DNA of 64,000 nucleotides from NCBI GenBank assembly GCA_021397845.1, contig CM038047.1, forward strand, positions 123,920,112 to 123,984,111. The letters are read 5' to 3'. This stretch comes from Areca catechu (taxonomy: Eukaryota; Streptophyta; Magnoliopsida; Arecales; Arecaceae). A program made the translations under genes and the position numbers. The notes beneath the pieces were generated by a model. The model saw nothing but the letters and a program-made list of their open reading frames with translations, made no database searches and had not been told where the DNA came from. Shown here piece by piece: positions 32,440 through 43,588 of the stretch. Numbering within the stretch: the stretch's first letter is position 1; every line of letters starts with the position of its first letter.

Positions 32440-32800
32440 GGCCAGGACTTCGACCAGTACTTAGTCTGGTTGGTCACCTCAGCCTCTCCGTTGGTCTGGG
32501 GGTGAGCCACCAAGGTGAAGTGATGTTGGATGCTGAGGTCAGCACAGAAATCTTTGAACTCTCGATTATCAAACTACCATCCATTATCGGTGATGATGCC
32601 ATGGGGGAGTCTGAAATGGCAGATGATTGACTTCCAAAAGAACTAGCGAATCTTGGCCTCGGTGATCCGTGCTAGTGGCTCCACCTCCACCCATTTGGTC
32701 AAGTAGTCAATAGCCACTATTAGGAACTTGCGTCGCCCAGATGCAAGAGGTAATAGACCAAGGATGTCCATCCTCCACTTTATGAATGGCCAAGGTATGG
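32440..32800 (-). pseudogene. Integrase core fragment, Tat2
   Basis: Minus-strand pieces include KFLIVAIDYLTKWVEVEPLA, then RITEAKIR, GIITDNGW and FDNREFKDFCADL, then HPQTNGEAEVTNQT. The D, D and E regions are all visible. The C-terminal domain is missing because the sequence is cut at about 32440. Confidence 0.8.
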
Positions 32801-32804
32801 AGTG

Positions 32805-32993
32805 TTAGGAGAATGGCGTCGCTGGTTGATGATGTATGTGAGCGTGGCACTGGCAACGGTCGCACTTCATCATGAAGTCAGTAGCATTCTCTTTCATAGT
32901 TTTCCAGTAGTACCCCTGATGGAGGGCCTTGTATGCCAGTGTCCACCCTCTGACATGATTCTCGCAAAGGCCCTTGTGTATTTCTTGGAGCAC
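32805..32993 (-). pseudogene. Integrase zinc-binding domain, Tat2
   Basis: MLQEIHKGLCENHVRGWTLA then YKALHQGYYWKTMKENATDF and MMKCDRCQCHAH, which shows the full H-H-C-C finger. One open frame of 62 residues. Confidence 0.82.
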
Positions 32994-33022
32994 AAAGGCT
33001 ACCTCTACGGGCCTCAGGCACT

Positions 33023-33739
33023 TCAGGAGTGGATAGGAGTATGGTAGAGCTGTCCATCCATCAGGATGAATCGTGCGGCCTTCTTCTTGATGAGGTCGGC
33101 CTCCGTGCGATCTTCTAGTAGGGTGCCGTCGATGATGTACCTCATGTACTGGTCCATCCAGCTGGGCTCCGGGGTGACCTGCTGGAATTCTTCGGGAGCT
33201 TCGTAGCTTGGATTTTCCAAGTACTCGATATGGGCGTGCCCCAGTGATGAGTCCAACAGGGTCTCAAGTCTTGACAAAGCGTCAATGCGAGTGTTCTCTC
33301 TATGAGGGATATAGGAGATGTTGAAGCACCAGAAGCCTATCATGCTCGAGTAGACCCACTCCAGGTACTTCATCATCCGGGGATCTTGGGCCCCATTTTC
33401 TCCTGAGACCTGTTTGGCCACCAATTAGGAGTCTATGAAGACCTTCAGGTTGGGTACACACAGCTTGCGGGAGGCTCAGAGTCCCATGAGGAGTGCTTCA
33501 TACTCCATCTGGTTGTTGGTTGCTATGAACCGAAAGCGAAGTGCACATTCAGCCATGACCCCATCCTCATTGGCGAGGATGAGTCCTGCTCTGCTCCCTC
33601 CAGAGTTGGATGCACTATCAACATGGAGGACCCATGTCATCTCCTCAATTACGAGCTCCGACTGGGGTTCCAAGGTCGAGGTGGTCTCCTCAGGCTCCTC
33701 GCTCCTGCCAGCGCACTCGACCAAGAAGTCAGCCAGCAC
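33023..33739 (-). pseudogene. Second RNase H (archaeal type) and linker, Tat2
   Basis: The minus strand reads MTWVLHVDSASNSGGSRAGL then NNQMEYEALLMGL. After a stop, EKTGAQ-type residues are followed by NTRIDALSRLETLLDSSL and EPSWMDQYMRYIIDGTLLED. The first catalytic Asp is kept (VDSAS, in place of VDGAS). This is the same extra RNase H as in Tat1. Confidence 0.85.
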
Positions 33740-33748
33740 TTGGGCCTT

Positions 33749-34160
33749 CTAGGTTGGCCTCGATCGATATGAGACATCAAACTCTCTCAGCATTAGAGAC
33801 CATTTAGCCAAGCTCCCGAAGGTCTCGAGTTTGCTAAGTATGGCCCTCAGTGGTTGGTCCGTCATGACCGCAACTAGGTATGCTTGAAAGTACAGCCTGA
33901 GGTGCTGGGTAGACATTATTAGAGAAAAAATTATTTTTTTTGAGCGGGTGTACATGATATCTACATCCTGGAGGATTTTGTTGGCTTAGTACACTAGTTT
34001 TTGGGATCTATCATCATCTGTGCAGACAAGGACCAAACTGATGGCCCTCAGGGTAACCGCCAGATACAGCAAGAGTTCCTCTCCTTCCTTTGGCCTGGAG
34101 ATCAGCGATGGAGATGCCAAGAACTTCTTTAACTCCTCGAAGGCTACTTTGCATTCTTTG
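33749..34160 (-). pseudogene. First RNase H, Tat2
   Basis: Contains KKIIFSLIMSTQHLRLYFQA then VAVMTDQPLRAIL and GSLAKWSLMLREFDVSYRSR. Upstream is the connection region. It is interrupted by several frame changes. Confidence 0.8.
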
Positions 34161-34162
34161 GT

Positions 34163-35037
34163 TCAGGTGAAGTCATGCACTTTGCACAGCTCCTTGAAGA
34201 AGGGTAAGCAGTGGTCAACCGACCTCGAGATGAACTGGCTCAAGGTGGCAATCCGATCGGTCAGGATCTGGACCTGCTTCTTCAAGGTGGGATGCTCCAT
34301 GTCGGTAATTGCCTTGACCTTCTTCGGGTTCGCTTCGATGCCTCTCTGGATGACTATGAAGCCAAGGAACTTCCTCGTCACTATGCCAAAGGCACACTTT
34401 GCTGGGTTTAGCTTCATCTTGTGCATCCGAAGATTGTGGAAGGCCTCTGCCAGGTCTACGATGTGGTCTGACTTTGGTTTGTTCATGACAAGCATATCAT
34501 CCACATATACTTGCATGTTCTGGCCAATCTGATCCTTGAAGACCTGATTGACCAGCCGTTGGTACAAGGCACCAGCATTCTTCAAGCCGAAAAGCATCAT
34601 CTGGTAGTAGTACGTCCCCTGATCGGTGATGAAGGCAGTATGCTCCTCGTCCTCTGGATGCATCGAGATCTGGTGTATATAGAGAATGCATCCATGAAGG
34701 AGAGCAAGCGGTGCCCCGAGGTGGCATCCACTAGTTGGTTAATCTTTGACAGAGGGAAGCTGTCCTTTAAACAGGCTCGATTGAGGTCGGTGTAGTCCAC
34801 GCATATCCTCCACTTTTTATTGTTCTTCTAGACCATGACCACATTCGCCAGCCAACTGGGATACTGTACTTCACAGATAAAGCAAGTTGCGAGGAGCTTG
34901 TCCACCTCCTTATTGATTGTCCGTTGCCTCTTCAGGGCGAAGCTTCTCTTCTTTTGTCGAACAGGGCGGTGCTTTGGATCAATGCTCAACTTGTGGGTGA
35001 TGATGTCAGGGGGAATCCCTGGCATATCTACTGCCAT
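34163..35037 (-). pseudogene. Reverse transcriptase, Tat2
   Basis: From the right: HRPVRQKKRSFALKRQRTIN, then ATCFICEVQYPSWLANVVMV, then MDYTDLNRACLKDSFPLSKI, then HTAFITDQGTYYYQMMLFGL, KNAGALYQRLVNQVF and VYVDDMLVMN with the YVDD catalytic box. It ends with LNPAKCAFGIVTRKFLGFIV and the start of the connection. 34163-34663 is one intact frame. A frame change follows FSLSKIN near 34600-34730. Confidence 0.88.
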
Positions 35038-35294
35038 CTACGCAAACATATCTGCATTTGCTCGAAGGAATTCCAATAGATGGGCCCACTCTTTCTCGTG
35101 TAGCTAGGCCCCAATATGCACCGTCTTCACCGAGTCGGCTCCAAGTTGATACGATAGTAGGCACTCGACTGGGCCACCTCTGGGTCCTGCACCCTTTGGT
35201 CGAGGTCATCGGCACTGGGGTCTTCCTCGGAGTTTCTGACCCCAGGAATGGCTTGGAGATAGTGTTGGATCGAATGAGGTGCCCCCCTCATTTC

Positions 35295-35561
35295 TCAAAC
35301 ATCGATGGGAGTGGGAAACTGCACCAGTAGCTGCTTGGTGGAAATGATCGCATCGAGCAGATTAAGCCCGGGGCGATCGAGGATCACGTTGTACGCCGAG
35401 GGAAACCTAACAACTGTGAAGGTCATCATGAAGGTGCTCTGCTGAGGTGGCACCCTGGCAGTAATAGAGAGAGTAATTTCTCCTTCGACTCCCATGGAAT
35501 ATCCTATGAAATTGATGAGGGGAGTGTGCACAGGCCTTAATTGAGTAGAGGACTGATTCAT
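35295..35561 (-). pseudogene. Protease C-terminal part, Tat2
   Basis: LRPVHTPLINFIGYSMGVEG then EITLSITARVPPQQSTFMMT and FPSAYNVILDRPGLNLLDAI. The ILDRPGLN phrase is the conserved helix of Tat-lineage protease (ILGRP). The active-site strand lies just upstream, around 35570-35640, in another frame (VDSGSSIDVHF-like on the minus strand). Confidence 0.75.
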
Positions 35562-35768
35562 CCTGGAGAAAGCATCGTAAAAATGGACATCAATCGAACT
35601 TCCACTCTCAACAATAATCTATTTAACAGGATGCTTTGCAATCGTCATCTTGATGACTATGGCATCATTATTTACATTTTCAACCCTAGATTCCCTCTTC
35701 CTCACAGAGGGGAGTACATCTTCCAAACTTTCTCCTCCCCGGGCTCTCTTGGGGGCGCGCTCGATTCC

Positions 35769-36545
35769 TCAACATATCATCCCCACAGGCTTCTTGGTGG
35801 GCTGGTTGTCGACTTCGAGGACCCGAGGAAGAGCTGTGAGTGCCTGAGGTTCTGCCTGGGTCTTACCCCCCACAAACCTTTCGAGGTAGCCCCTCCTTAT
35901 GAGGTCTTCAATTTCTCTCTTAAGGTGGCGGCACTCCTTAGTGTCGTGGCCATGGTCGCGGTGGAATTGGGAGTACTTCATCTTGTCATGACCATTATAC
36001 GGCCTTAGTGGGGGTGGGCGATGCAGGTAGTGCTCATCCTCGATCTCCATGAGGATCTTCATCCTTGGAGCAAGGAGAGGTGTGTATCTTTCTTTTGGGA
36101 TGGGGCCACTCTTCGGCTTCGGCCCCTGGTGAAAGTTTGGTATGGGCTGTCTGAGCTTTCGCACCTCGGACGTCTCCCCAGGAGTTGGCTACTTCAGTGG
36201 CTTCCTATCCAGCTCCCTCCTCATATGGTCTGCCTCCTCGGTGTAGATAAACTTATGAACACGGAGGAGGAGTTTGAAATACATCTTCGGTGGCTTCTTG
36301 TCTAGTGAGTAGGTCAGGCAGGAAGTTTTGAGTCCTCTCTTCAGTGCCAGCAAGACAACTAGCTCATCCAAGTTATAGATCTCTAGTGCGGCCCCCTTAA
36401 AACGGGCCATGAAGTCCCGTAAGAGCTTGTGGTCCTGTTTCTTGATGGAGAAGAGGTTGTCTGCCTCCCGTGGCACTTTTCAATAGGTATCAAAGTGGGC
36501 CACGAACATCTACTCTAGCTGAGTGAAAGAGCTGATGCTTTCAAG
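35769..36545 (-). pseudogene. Gag C-terminal part, Tat2
   Basis: Capsid block KVPREADNLFSIKKQDHKLL then RDFMARFKGAALEIYNLDEL and VLLALKRGLKTSCLTYSLDK, followed by KMKYSQFHRDHGHDTKECRH then LKREIEDLIRRGYLERFVGG. The matching residues in Tat1 are at 8461-9208. The frame to the right is broken by the W2 insertion, beyond which the N-terminal part resumes at 38682. Confidence 0.82.
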
Positions 36546-37023
36546 CATGAGGCAGGTAAAGACTCTGATGCTCAATTGCCCTTAAGTAAATTATGAGATG
36601 ATCACTCCAAAAAGAATTGAATTGCAGAACACCAAAAAATAGAGTTGTTGTATTTTAATTCTCAAAATTTTTACCGAAACCAATAAATCACAGAAACATT
36701 ATGAAAAATAGGATCAATTATACTGGTTTCAATGAAGCAAAAATCATGCCATTCGGAGTTTTATGCAGGGAGAAATAATTCAGACAACAGGGCAATTACG
36801 GCTGCAACTAGATTATCTTCCCCGTTTATAATCCCTGCTACGAAGTTATAACCCAATGGATCCCCTACACGCCCTAGGAACACCCCGTGGAATGGGAGGA
36901 GGAGGCTTGCGCCTCGCTTAGTTCCTAGGACTGGACGTCCTGGGGAGCCTACTTCGAGCAGACAAAATAAAAAGAGAAAACAATCAAAACAAGCAAGCAA
37001 GCAAATCAGAAACCCTAGACTGG

Positions 37024-37066
37024 GCTCTGATACCAAAAATGATGCAGAACGGAAGCTCTGATACCA
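37024..37066 (-). promoter_or_regulatory. Duplicated PBS at the W2 LTR border
   Basis: The complement of TGGTATCAGAGC occurs at 37024-37035 and at 37055-37066, 31 bases apart, with one copy of the LTR terminal bases between them. W3 has only one. It is the same 31-bp unit as at the W1 terminus. Confidence 0.88.
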
Positions 37067-38681
37067 AAAATAATGCAGAACAAATAAAGGGATGTGATGC
37101 GGAAGTAAATTAAGATTAACTAATTTTTTTGTTGTTTTTATATGTTTGTGGAAGTTGGCTTCAAATCAAAGAAAAGTTAACCTAACATTGAAAGATACTA
37201 ATATGATAATTGAAAGCACAATTTTAAGGAAACTAAATTATCAGAGTAGTTCAGAAGCAACGGATCGCTGGGGGTTGAGAAACTCCCAGACCTAGGGTTT
37301 CGCTCCGAACTTTCAACAGAACAGAAATAAAGAGAAGAGATGGTTTACCTAACCAGACAATGATCTTCACAAATTTTGGTGGAAGAACTCTCCCGAGCAG
37401 ATTGTTGGATCCTCGGATTCAGATATCTTCGCAATGGATCCTCCAATACTGGTCCTTTGGCGGGTTGGCTTCTCCTGAACTCAAGATCTGGAAGAGAAGA
37501 AAAATAATTGATGGAATCAGAGAGTCAAGGGAAAAATTTACCAGGTTGATGAACTTGAAGATTGAAATTGCTGAAAACTGGATTCTCCTGGAAGCTGATG
37601 TGATTTTCCTTGGAACTTGCTCTGGATCTGAAGTAGCCGGACTGGATCTGGATGAAGGTGGACGGCCTAGACTTGTAGAGAGAGAGAGGTCGTGGGAGAT
37701 GGAAGGAGCTAGGGTTCGATGGATTGAAAATAATGAAGGGCGGCTAGGGTTTTGGATTTTTAAGTGGCTAACCTAGGGTTTTGGATAAAGATGGAGATCT
37801 CTCACCTCCTCAAGGCTCCAATGGAACCGGATTACCCCCTCACGGAGCTCAACACTTAGAATAGTGCGGAAGAAGAGAAACCTAGGTTACTCAACACAAG
37901 AGAATAGCAAAAATAATTTTTTTCTTCATTGATTGTCTAAAGTTACAAAGAGAGGTCTATTATATAGACCTAAAATTTTCTCCAAGTTTGTACAAATTCC
38001 CATGTGGGACTAAACTCCTCCAACCTCTAGATTAGGTAGAAAACCTCCTCTCTTGGTCGACCAAGAATTCAAAAAAATTTGGGACGGCCATAAAGGATTT
38101 TTTTTGGAATTTTTATGGCGCCTTCTTTGGAGTTGGATTTGGATTTGGAGTCCTCTTCTCCTTATGGCATTTCTTCTTTTCTTCCACTCCAAGTTAAGCT
38201 CTTTGATTTTGATTTGAACTTCAATTAGGAGTAGGTTGGATGTCCTTCTTTGATTTTTTCTCCAAGAGAAGTCCCTTTCCTTCTTTGCTTAGACAAAATT
38301 GGCAGGTATGGGCGCCTCCTTTAAATTGGCTTCCAATTTGATTTTTTTTTCTTCTTTGGATGTAGGGACCATGACACTGGGATGCCTCTGTGGCGCCTCC
38401 TGGACCCTGGCGTGTGCTCGGAGTGTGGCTGGGCGTGTGGCTTGGAGTGTGGCCTCCACTTGCTTGGACCTTGATTTGATTGGAAGATAATTGCGGCACC
38501 ATATTGAAACCACATCGGGACTTGCACCGACTCAACAAAATTTAAATGGTGACTCAAGAAATAAATAAATAAACTGGTTGACCAGGTCAACCTTTATTAC
38601 AAACCCTAATTTCTCAGGCAATGTCAATCAGAGATCCAAATGGAGCTCTGAAGTCTTCTTATAAGTCTGGTGCCCGCACCA
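37040..38681 (-). repeat. 5' LTR of W2
   Basis: Plus-strand ends TGATGCAGAACGG and TGCCCGCACCA, with a second possible inner end at 37071. A TATA-like element is on the minus strand near 37950. Homologous to W1 and W3 LTRs but more diverged, especially at 37800-38400. Confidence 0.82.
38576..38592. promoter_or_regulatory. Paired W-box palindrome in LTR W2
   Basis: ggttgaccaggtcaacc, a perfect palindrome of two TTGACC cores, at the same LTR position as in W1 and W3. Confidence 0.45.
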
Positions 38682-39587
38682 CCTACCTTCCGGAGGGTGG
38701 CTGGAAAAGTGATGCAGAAGAGAGCATCGGTCAACCCTTGGACTCTCATGAGGGCCTTGTAGCTCTCAAGGTTGTCTAGGGAGTCGATGGTCCCATTGTA
38801 AGGATCCACCTGCAGCATGCAGAACCAACTCGGGATTGGTTCCTCTTGGATCTCTCGGGAGAAAGGGGGATGGGTATCATAACCCGCAGGCTAACTGGGG
38901 GAGCCCTGCAAATTTGCAAACTGGCGGAATAGCTCCGCCAGCTTACACTCTTGTTCCTCCAGGCACCTCTCTGCCATGCACCTGAGGGGGGTCACGATGG
39001 GGGGCCTTGACTCTGTGACCTCAGCGGTGCTTGAAAGCAGGCTACTCAAAGGTCAGGGACTAGCTCTCTCTTTCAGCGGACCCGATCCATTATCTCTTTA
39101 CCGGGGTTCTATGGCTTCCCCAGCAGTTTGTTGTGGCCCGCGACTACGAAGGCCTTCCTTGGAAGGAACGTAGGCTATCGCGGGGCACGGTGGCTTAGGT
39201 CGCAGGAGTCCTTGGCTGTTGGTGGGTGGCCAGGGACCGGTACTAATGCTGCAACTGGCACTCTGCCATAGTTAGAAGTTGCATTTGCTAGGTGAGTGTG
39301 GCTAGCTGAACATCCACTGGAGGTGGTTGCGATGGCGTGGGGATTTCCCTTTTTGGAATGTGCAGATCCCCATGGGAAGGGGGGTCTCCCGCATGGCTGG
39401 TGGAGACCTCCCTCACATAGGTTATCACCATGCTCCTGGCGGTTTTTCTTGCAAGGGGATTAGCTTGTATCAAAATGTATCCTTCCACCCTTCCTGGCAT
39501 GCCAATCTGTTGCCGCCTAAACCACCATGGCCTATAGCTGAAAATGACCTCGGATCGCACCCTTGTCACTCTGGGACCTGCCCGCAT
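38682..39587 (-). pseudogene. Gag N-terminal part, Tat2
   Basis: QVDPYNGTIDSLDNLESYKA then LMRVQGLTDALFCITFPATL at 38690-38830 is the start of the capsid domain. Upstream (39288-39587) is a Pro/Arg-rich N-terminus with STSHAGDPPSHGDLHIPKRE. The gap between them is frame-broken. It continues at 36545 across W2. Confidence 0.75.
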
Positions 39588-40049
39588 GTCCGGACCTACA
39601 AAATAGAAGAGACCCTAGCCAATGATCCCGGTGGGGGCACTCCGATGCTCAAGTCAGTGGCGATCCTAGGGAACAAATCCTCCTGGTCGAGCCCCATAGA
39701 TGGACTCCACGGTAGGAGGAGAAAGTGATTTACTGGGAGAGTATGAATGAGCTGAGAGTTGAGAGTAGAGCGAGGGAAGTGGGGGCTGCGGAGAGTTCGA
39801 GCTAGATGGCTGTCTGTAGAGACCCTTCCAGTGGGTCTCCGATAGCCCAGAACACTTGGTCTCTTAGTTGCTTGACTATGTACCGCCCCTCTTGCCTTTT
39901 AGTTTGCTTACCTCTTTATTGAAACCTTGGGGAACTCTTTTAAGACAAGATGGCCATGATCTGATTGCCTCGGGATCCCCGCTTGCTTGCAGGCGTGTGC
40001 GGTGATGTTTCATGCCGTGCGCAAGTTACCTTTCCTTATTCATGATAGG
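39588..40049 (-). other. Tat2 leader/LTR region, no gene
   Basis: It includes ccggtgggggcactccgatgc near 39630-39650, which has the flavour of Tat LTR sequence near the U5 end (Tat1 has a related phrase near 10095-10125). No reading frame is supported. Z is inserted at the right edge. Confidence 0.45.
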
Positions 40050-40300
40050 GAACATGGTGCGGATACCAGAGGCACCAGAATAAGATAGAGGCTTCTCAAC
40101 CCTCTATGGATTACTTAGTGGTATTTGAGTCCATTTGTAGTAAGCACTTAGTCCATTTATGTTGTCATTTTATTAGGCCTGTACCAGTCAGCTCATGTTG
40201 AGCTAGTCTTCTTCTTGAGTCCTGTACATGTCAGTCTAAGTACAAGTGAAAACATGTCAGCCCAACTACAAGTGAAGACCACGCTAGTCTAAGTGAAGAC

Positions 40301-41864
40301 TGATGCAGAACGAAAAGAGATGATGCGATGCGGAAGTAAATTAAGACTAATTATTTTTGTTATTATTTTATATTTTCAGAAGTTGGCTTTGACTCAAAGG
40401 AAAGTTAAACTAAATTGAAAGAAACTATATAATAATTGAAAGCACAATTTAAAGAAACTAGATTATCAGAGTAGTTCAGAAGTAAAGGATCACTGGGGGT
40501 TGAGAAACTCCCAGACCTAGGGTTTCGTTCCAAACTTTCAACAGGACAGAAGTAAAGAGAAGAGAAGGGTTACAGACCAGGCAGTGATCTTCACAGAGTT
40601 TAGTGGAAGGACTCTCTTGAGCAGATTGTTGGATCCCCGGATTCAGATATCTTCGCAATGGATCCTCCAATACTGGTCCTTTGGCAGAGTTGGCTTCTCC
40701 TGAACTCAAGATCTAGGAAAGAAGAAGAACAATTTATGGAACCAGATACTCAAGGAAGGATTTACCAGATAAAAGAACTTGAAAGTTGATGTTGCTGAAG
40801 TCCTGATTCTCCTGGATGCTGATCTGGCTTCCTCTAGGATTTGCTCCGTATTCGAAGTAGCCGAACTGGACCTGGATGCTGGTGGTCGGCTTCTACTTGG
40901 AGAGAGGGGCCGTGACAGATGGGGTAGGCTAGGGTTTGGTGGAATGAAGAGGATGAAGGGCGGCTAGGGTTTGGAATGGAAGTGGCTAACCTAGGATTTT
41001 GGGGTTGGAGATCTCACACCTCCTCAAGGTTCCTAGGGAACCTGGATTTTACTCCCTCACGGGGCTCAACACCGGAATACAAGTGCGGAAGAGAGAAACA
41101 CAAAGTTTTCTCACACATAAATTGAATTCATTCATCAGTTGTCCTTCAAAACTTACAAGAGGGGTTTATTTTATAGGTCTTTACAAGAGGTCAGGGTTTT
41201 ACATCTTCCCATGTGGGACTAATAGGATGGATCTTCAAATTAGGTTTGTAGAATCAATTCCTCCTCATATGGCCGGCCAAGAGCTTCCATAAGTGTTGAT
41301 TGATGGATCCAAATGGTAAGCAGGTGGCGCCTCCTAGCCTTGCTCTTCAAGAAAAATTTTCTTCCTTCCATGCCTGATTTTATCTGGAAATATTTGGGTG
41401 CCTCCTAGTCTTGCTCCCGAAGCTTTGCTCCTTTCTTTTCATAGCTTGGCTCTTATGGAAATATTTTGGGCGCCTCCTTGGATTGAGGATCCTAAGTTGA
41501 TCTCCCCTTAAGTGGTGCATGAAAGAAGGGACCTGCTTTCTTGTGGTGTGGGGACCAAGGTACACTCGATGGAGATGTGGCGCACCCTGGACTCTAGTGT
41601 GTGGCTGAGAGTGTGGCGCCCACTTGCTTGGGCCTGGGAGAAAATGTGGCACCCTGGAGAAGACCTAGACCACTACTAGGACTTGTACTGAGTCAACATG
41701 ACTCAACAAAATTTAAATTACAGGGAAATACAGACTCAAACTAAAATTGAGTTGACCAAGTCAACCCTTATTACAAAACCAGAAAATCCTAATTCTTTGG
41801 GCAAGGTCAATCAGAGATCCAGATGGAGCCCTGAAGTCTTCTTCTGAGTCTGGTGCCCGCACCA
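40301..41864 (-). repeat. 3' LTR of W3
   Basis: 1564 bp, plus-strand ends TGATGCAGAACGAAAAG and GGTGCCCGCACCA. TATA box CTATAAAATAAAC on the minus strand at 41164-41176. Confidence 0.95.
41751..41765. promoter_or_regulatory. Paired W-box palindrome in W3 3' LTR
   Basis: gttgaccaagtcaac, two inverted TTGAC cores about 100 bp inside the U3 end. Confidence 0.45.
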
Positions 41865-43582
41865 ATTCTCCCGGGGTGGGAGGAACTCGACCCTATCGAG
41901 TATGGATCAAGTTGGCTCTGGTATCTCTCCAAGAGGTCTGGGTCCAATTCTTGTAATTCTTCTCGGGAGATCCAAGAGTCATCAGAATATGGCCTTCCTT
42001 GCCAGCGGACCAGGTATCTTTGGTATCCTCGATTACGAGTAGAGATAACCTGATCATCTAGGATCTTTTCAATCGGCTCTTTCCTCACAGGCCAGTTTGT
42101 TGGTGGACACACAGGGTTGGGTTCACTCTCAAGAGCAGGGTTAGGCTCAAAAGGCTCATTGTGAATCACAACTGGCTCTCTATACTCTACTAAGTCTGTA
42201 ATGTTGAAAGTGGAGCTAATGCCTAGTTCTGAAGGCAACTCGAGCACATAGGTATTGGACCCTACTCTCTTCACCACTCTAAATGGTCCAGCTCCACTAG
42301 CATGTAACTTTCTAACGGTTCCAGAAGGAAACCGTTCAGGCCTTAACCTAATCATTACATAGTCTCCCTCAACAAAGGTTTTGACTCGCCTTTGAGAATC
42401 AACCAACTTCTTATAAGTTTCATTACTTAAATTTATTTTGGCATGAATTTCTTTATGCAAGTCTTTTATATGCTGTGCAAAAACTTCAGCAGACTCTGAG
42501 ACTCGTGTGTGGACTGGTAAAGGAGCTAGGTCAAGAGGTGTATGAGGTTTGTAACCATGCACAATTTCAAATGGACTCTTACCTGTAGACCTATTGACCG
42601 AGTCATTGTATGCAAATTCAGCTCTAGGTAAGTACAAATCCCAGTTCCTAATGTTTTCACCAACAAGACACCTTAACAGATTGCCTAAACTACGGTTCAC
42701 TACTTCGGTTTGGCCATCAGTTTGGGGATGATAGGCAGTTGAAAACTTAAGTTTTGTCCCTAACTTATGCCAAATGGTTTTCCAAAAATAGCTGGTGAAC
42801 CGGACATCCATATCTGAAACAATTGACTTAGGTAGGCCATGGAGTCGAACTATCTCATTAAAGAACAGGGTGGCTACCTTAGACGCATCAAATGTTTGGG
42901 AACAAGGCAAGAAATGGGCCATCTTAGAAAATCGGTCGACTACAACACAGATAGAGTCATGCCACCTCTGGGTCTTAGGCAAACCTAACACAAAGTCCAT
43001 GCTCACATCTTGCCAAGGGCGATATGGGACAGGGAGTGGGGTATAAAGGCCGGTGTTCTGTTTTCGCTGTTTGGCAACAGCGCAGGTCCGACACCTAACC
43101 ACAATGTGTGCTACATCTCTTTTTAAGCTAGGCCAGAAAAAGTGGTCTTCAATAGCCAGGGTGGTCTTGTCTTTTTCGAAATGGCCAGCTAGACCTCCGG
43201 CATGAATTTTCCAAATCAAAAATTCCCTAAGAGAAGTTCTAGGGATGGAAAGCCTATTTTTAAAGAACAAAAAGCCATCTAAAAGGGTATAATCCTTATG
43301 ATCACTAGATGGTCCTTGAGCTAGATCCTGGTACACAGTCTTAAAATCTAGACACGACTCATATTCCTGTTTAATCTGCTCAAACCCTACAACTTCAGCC
43401 TTAACAGAATTCAATAACAAAGATCGACGACTAAGGGCAACAGCTACCTTATTTTCAGTCCCAGCCTTATGTTTCAAAACAAAAGTATAGGACTGGATAT
43501 ACTCTACCCACTTAGCATGCCTAGGGTTAAGCTTCTTCTGGGAATTCAAGAATCTAAGAGCCTCATGGTCCGAAAACAGCAC
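41807..43582 (-). CDS. RNase H end, integrase and chromodomain, W3
   Basis: One open frame of 591 residues. Residues 1-60 finish RNase H (FSDHEALRFLNSQKKLNPRH). About 120-175 is the HHCC finger (HAGGLAGHFEKDKT ... CRTCAVAKQ). About 190-350 is the DDE core: MDFV, SDMDVRF and QTEVVN, with 35 residues between the second D and the E. GAGPFRVVKRVGSNTYVLEL is the GPY/F module. The chromodomain is near 515-570 (YQRYLVRWQGRPYSDDSWIS). The stop is 57 bases inside the 3' LTR, so the LTR codes for the last residues. Integrase inserts the cDNA and the chromodomain would guide it to heterochromatin. A stop just upstream separates this ORF from the rest of pol. Confidence 0.93.
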   Translation of the reverse strand: MLFSDHEALRFLNSQKKLNPRHAKWVEYIQSYTFVLKHKAGTENKVAVALSRRSLLLNSVKAEVVGFEQIKQEYESCLDFKTVYQDLAQGPSSDHKDYTLLDGFLFFKNRLSIPRTSLREFLIWKIHAGGLAGHFEKDKTTLAIEDHFFWPSLKRDVAHIVVRCRTCAVAKQRKQNTGLYTPLPVPYRPWQDVSMDFVLGLPKTQRWHDSICVVVDRFSKMAHFLPCSQTFDASKVATLFFNEIVRLHGLPKSIVSDMDVRFTSYFWKTIWHKLGTKLKFSTAYHPQTDGQTEVVNRSLGNLLRCLVGENIRNWDLYLPRAEFAYNDSVNRSTGKSPFEIVHGYKPHTPLDLAPLPVHTRVSESAEVFAQHIKDLHKEIHAKINLSNETYKKLVDSQRRVKTFVEGDYVMIRLRPERFPSGTVRKLHASGAGPFRVVKRVGSNTYVLELPSELGISSTFNITDLVEYREPVVIHNEPFEPNPALESEPNPVCPPTNWPVRKEPIEKILDDQVISTRNRGYQRYLVRWQGRPYSDDSWISREELQELDPDLLERYQSQLDPYSIGSSSSHPGRIGAGTRLRRRLQGSIWISD

Positions 43583-43588
43583 AAATTC

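Larger units (their letters stand above)
36563..38681 (-). mobile_element. Truncated W element W2 (5' LTR plus leader)
   Basis: From the right: LTR 38681 to 37040, PBS, then about 470 bases of leader equal to 47030-47484 of W3, then an abrupt end near 36563 inside Tat2 Gag. The 3' part is missing. The bases next to the LTR are cctac on the right with no match on the left, as expected for a truncated copy. Confidence 0.8.
31325..40054 (-). mobile_element. Tat/Retand-type element Tat2, main part
   Basis: From right to left on the minus strand: leader, Gag, protease, RT, RNase H, second RNase H, integrase start, then an antisense ORF on the plus strand. It probably continues left of X2 to about 23925. 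W2 interrupts Gag at 36563-38681, and solo LTR Z is inserted at 40054. Integrase is cut off near 32440, and the antisense ORF joins directly there, so an internal deletion has removed the integrase C-terminus and any 3' tandem repeats. I could not match a right-hand LTR with the left side. Confidence 0.8.

Noticed and set aside
36563..38681. W2 as a solo LTR with TSD
   Set aside because: Leader sequence and PBS are attached on the left, and the right flank cctac has no partner; it is a truncated copy.
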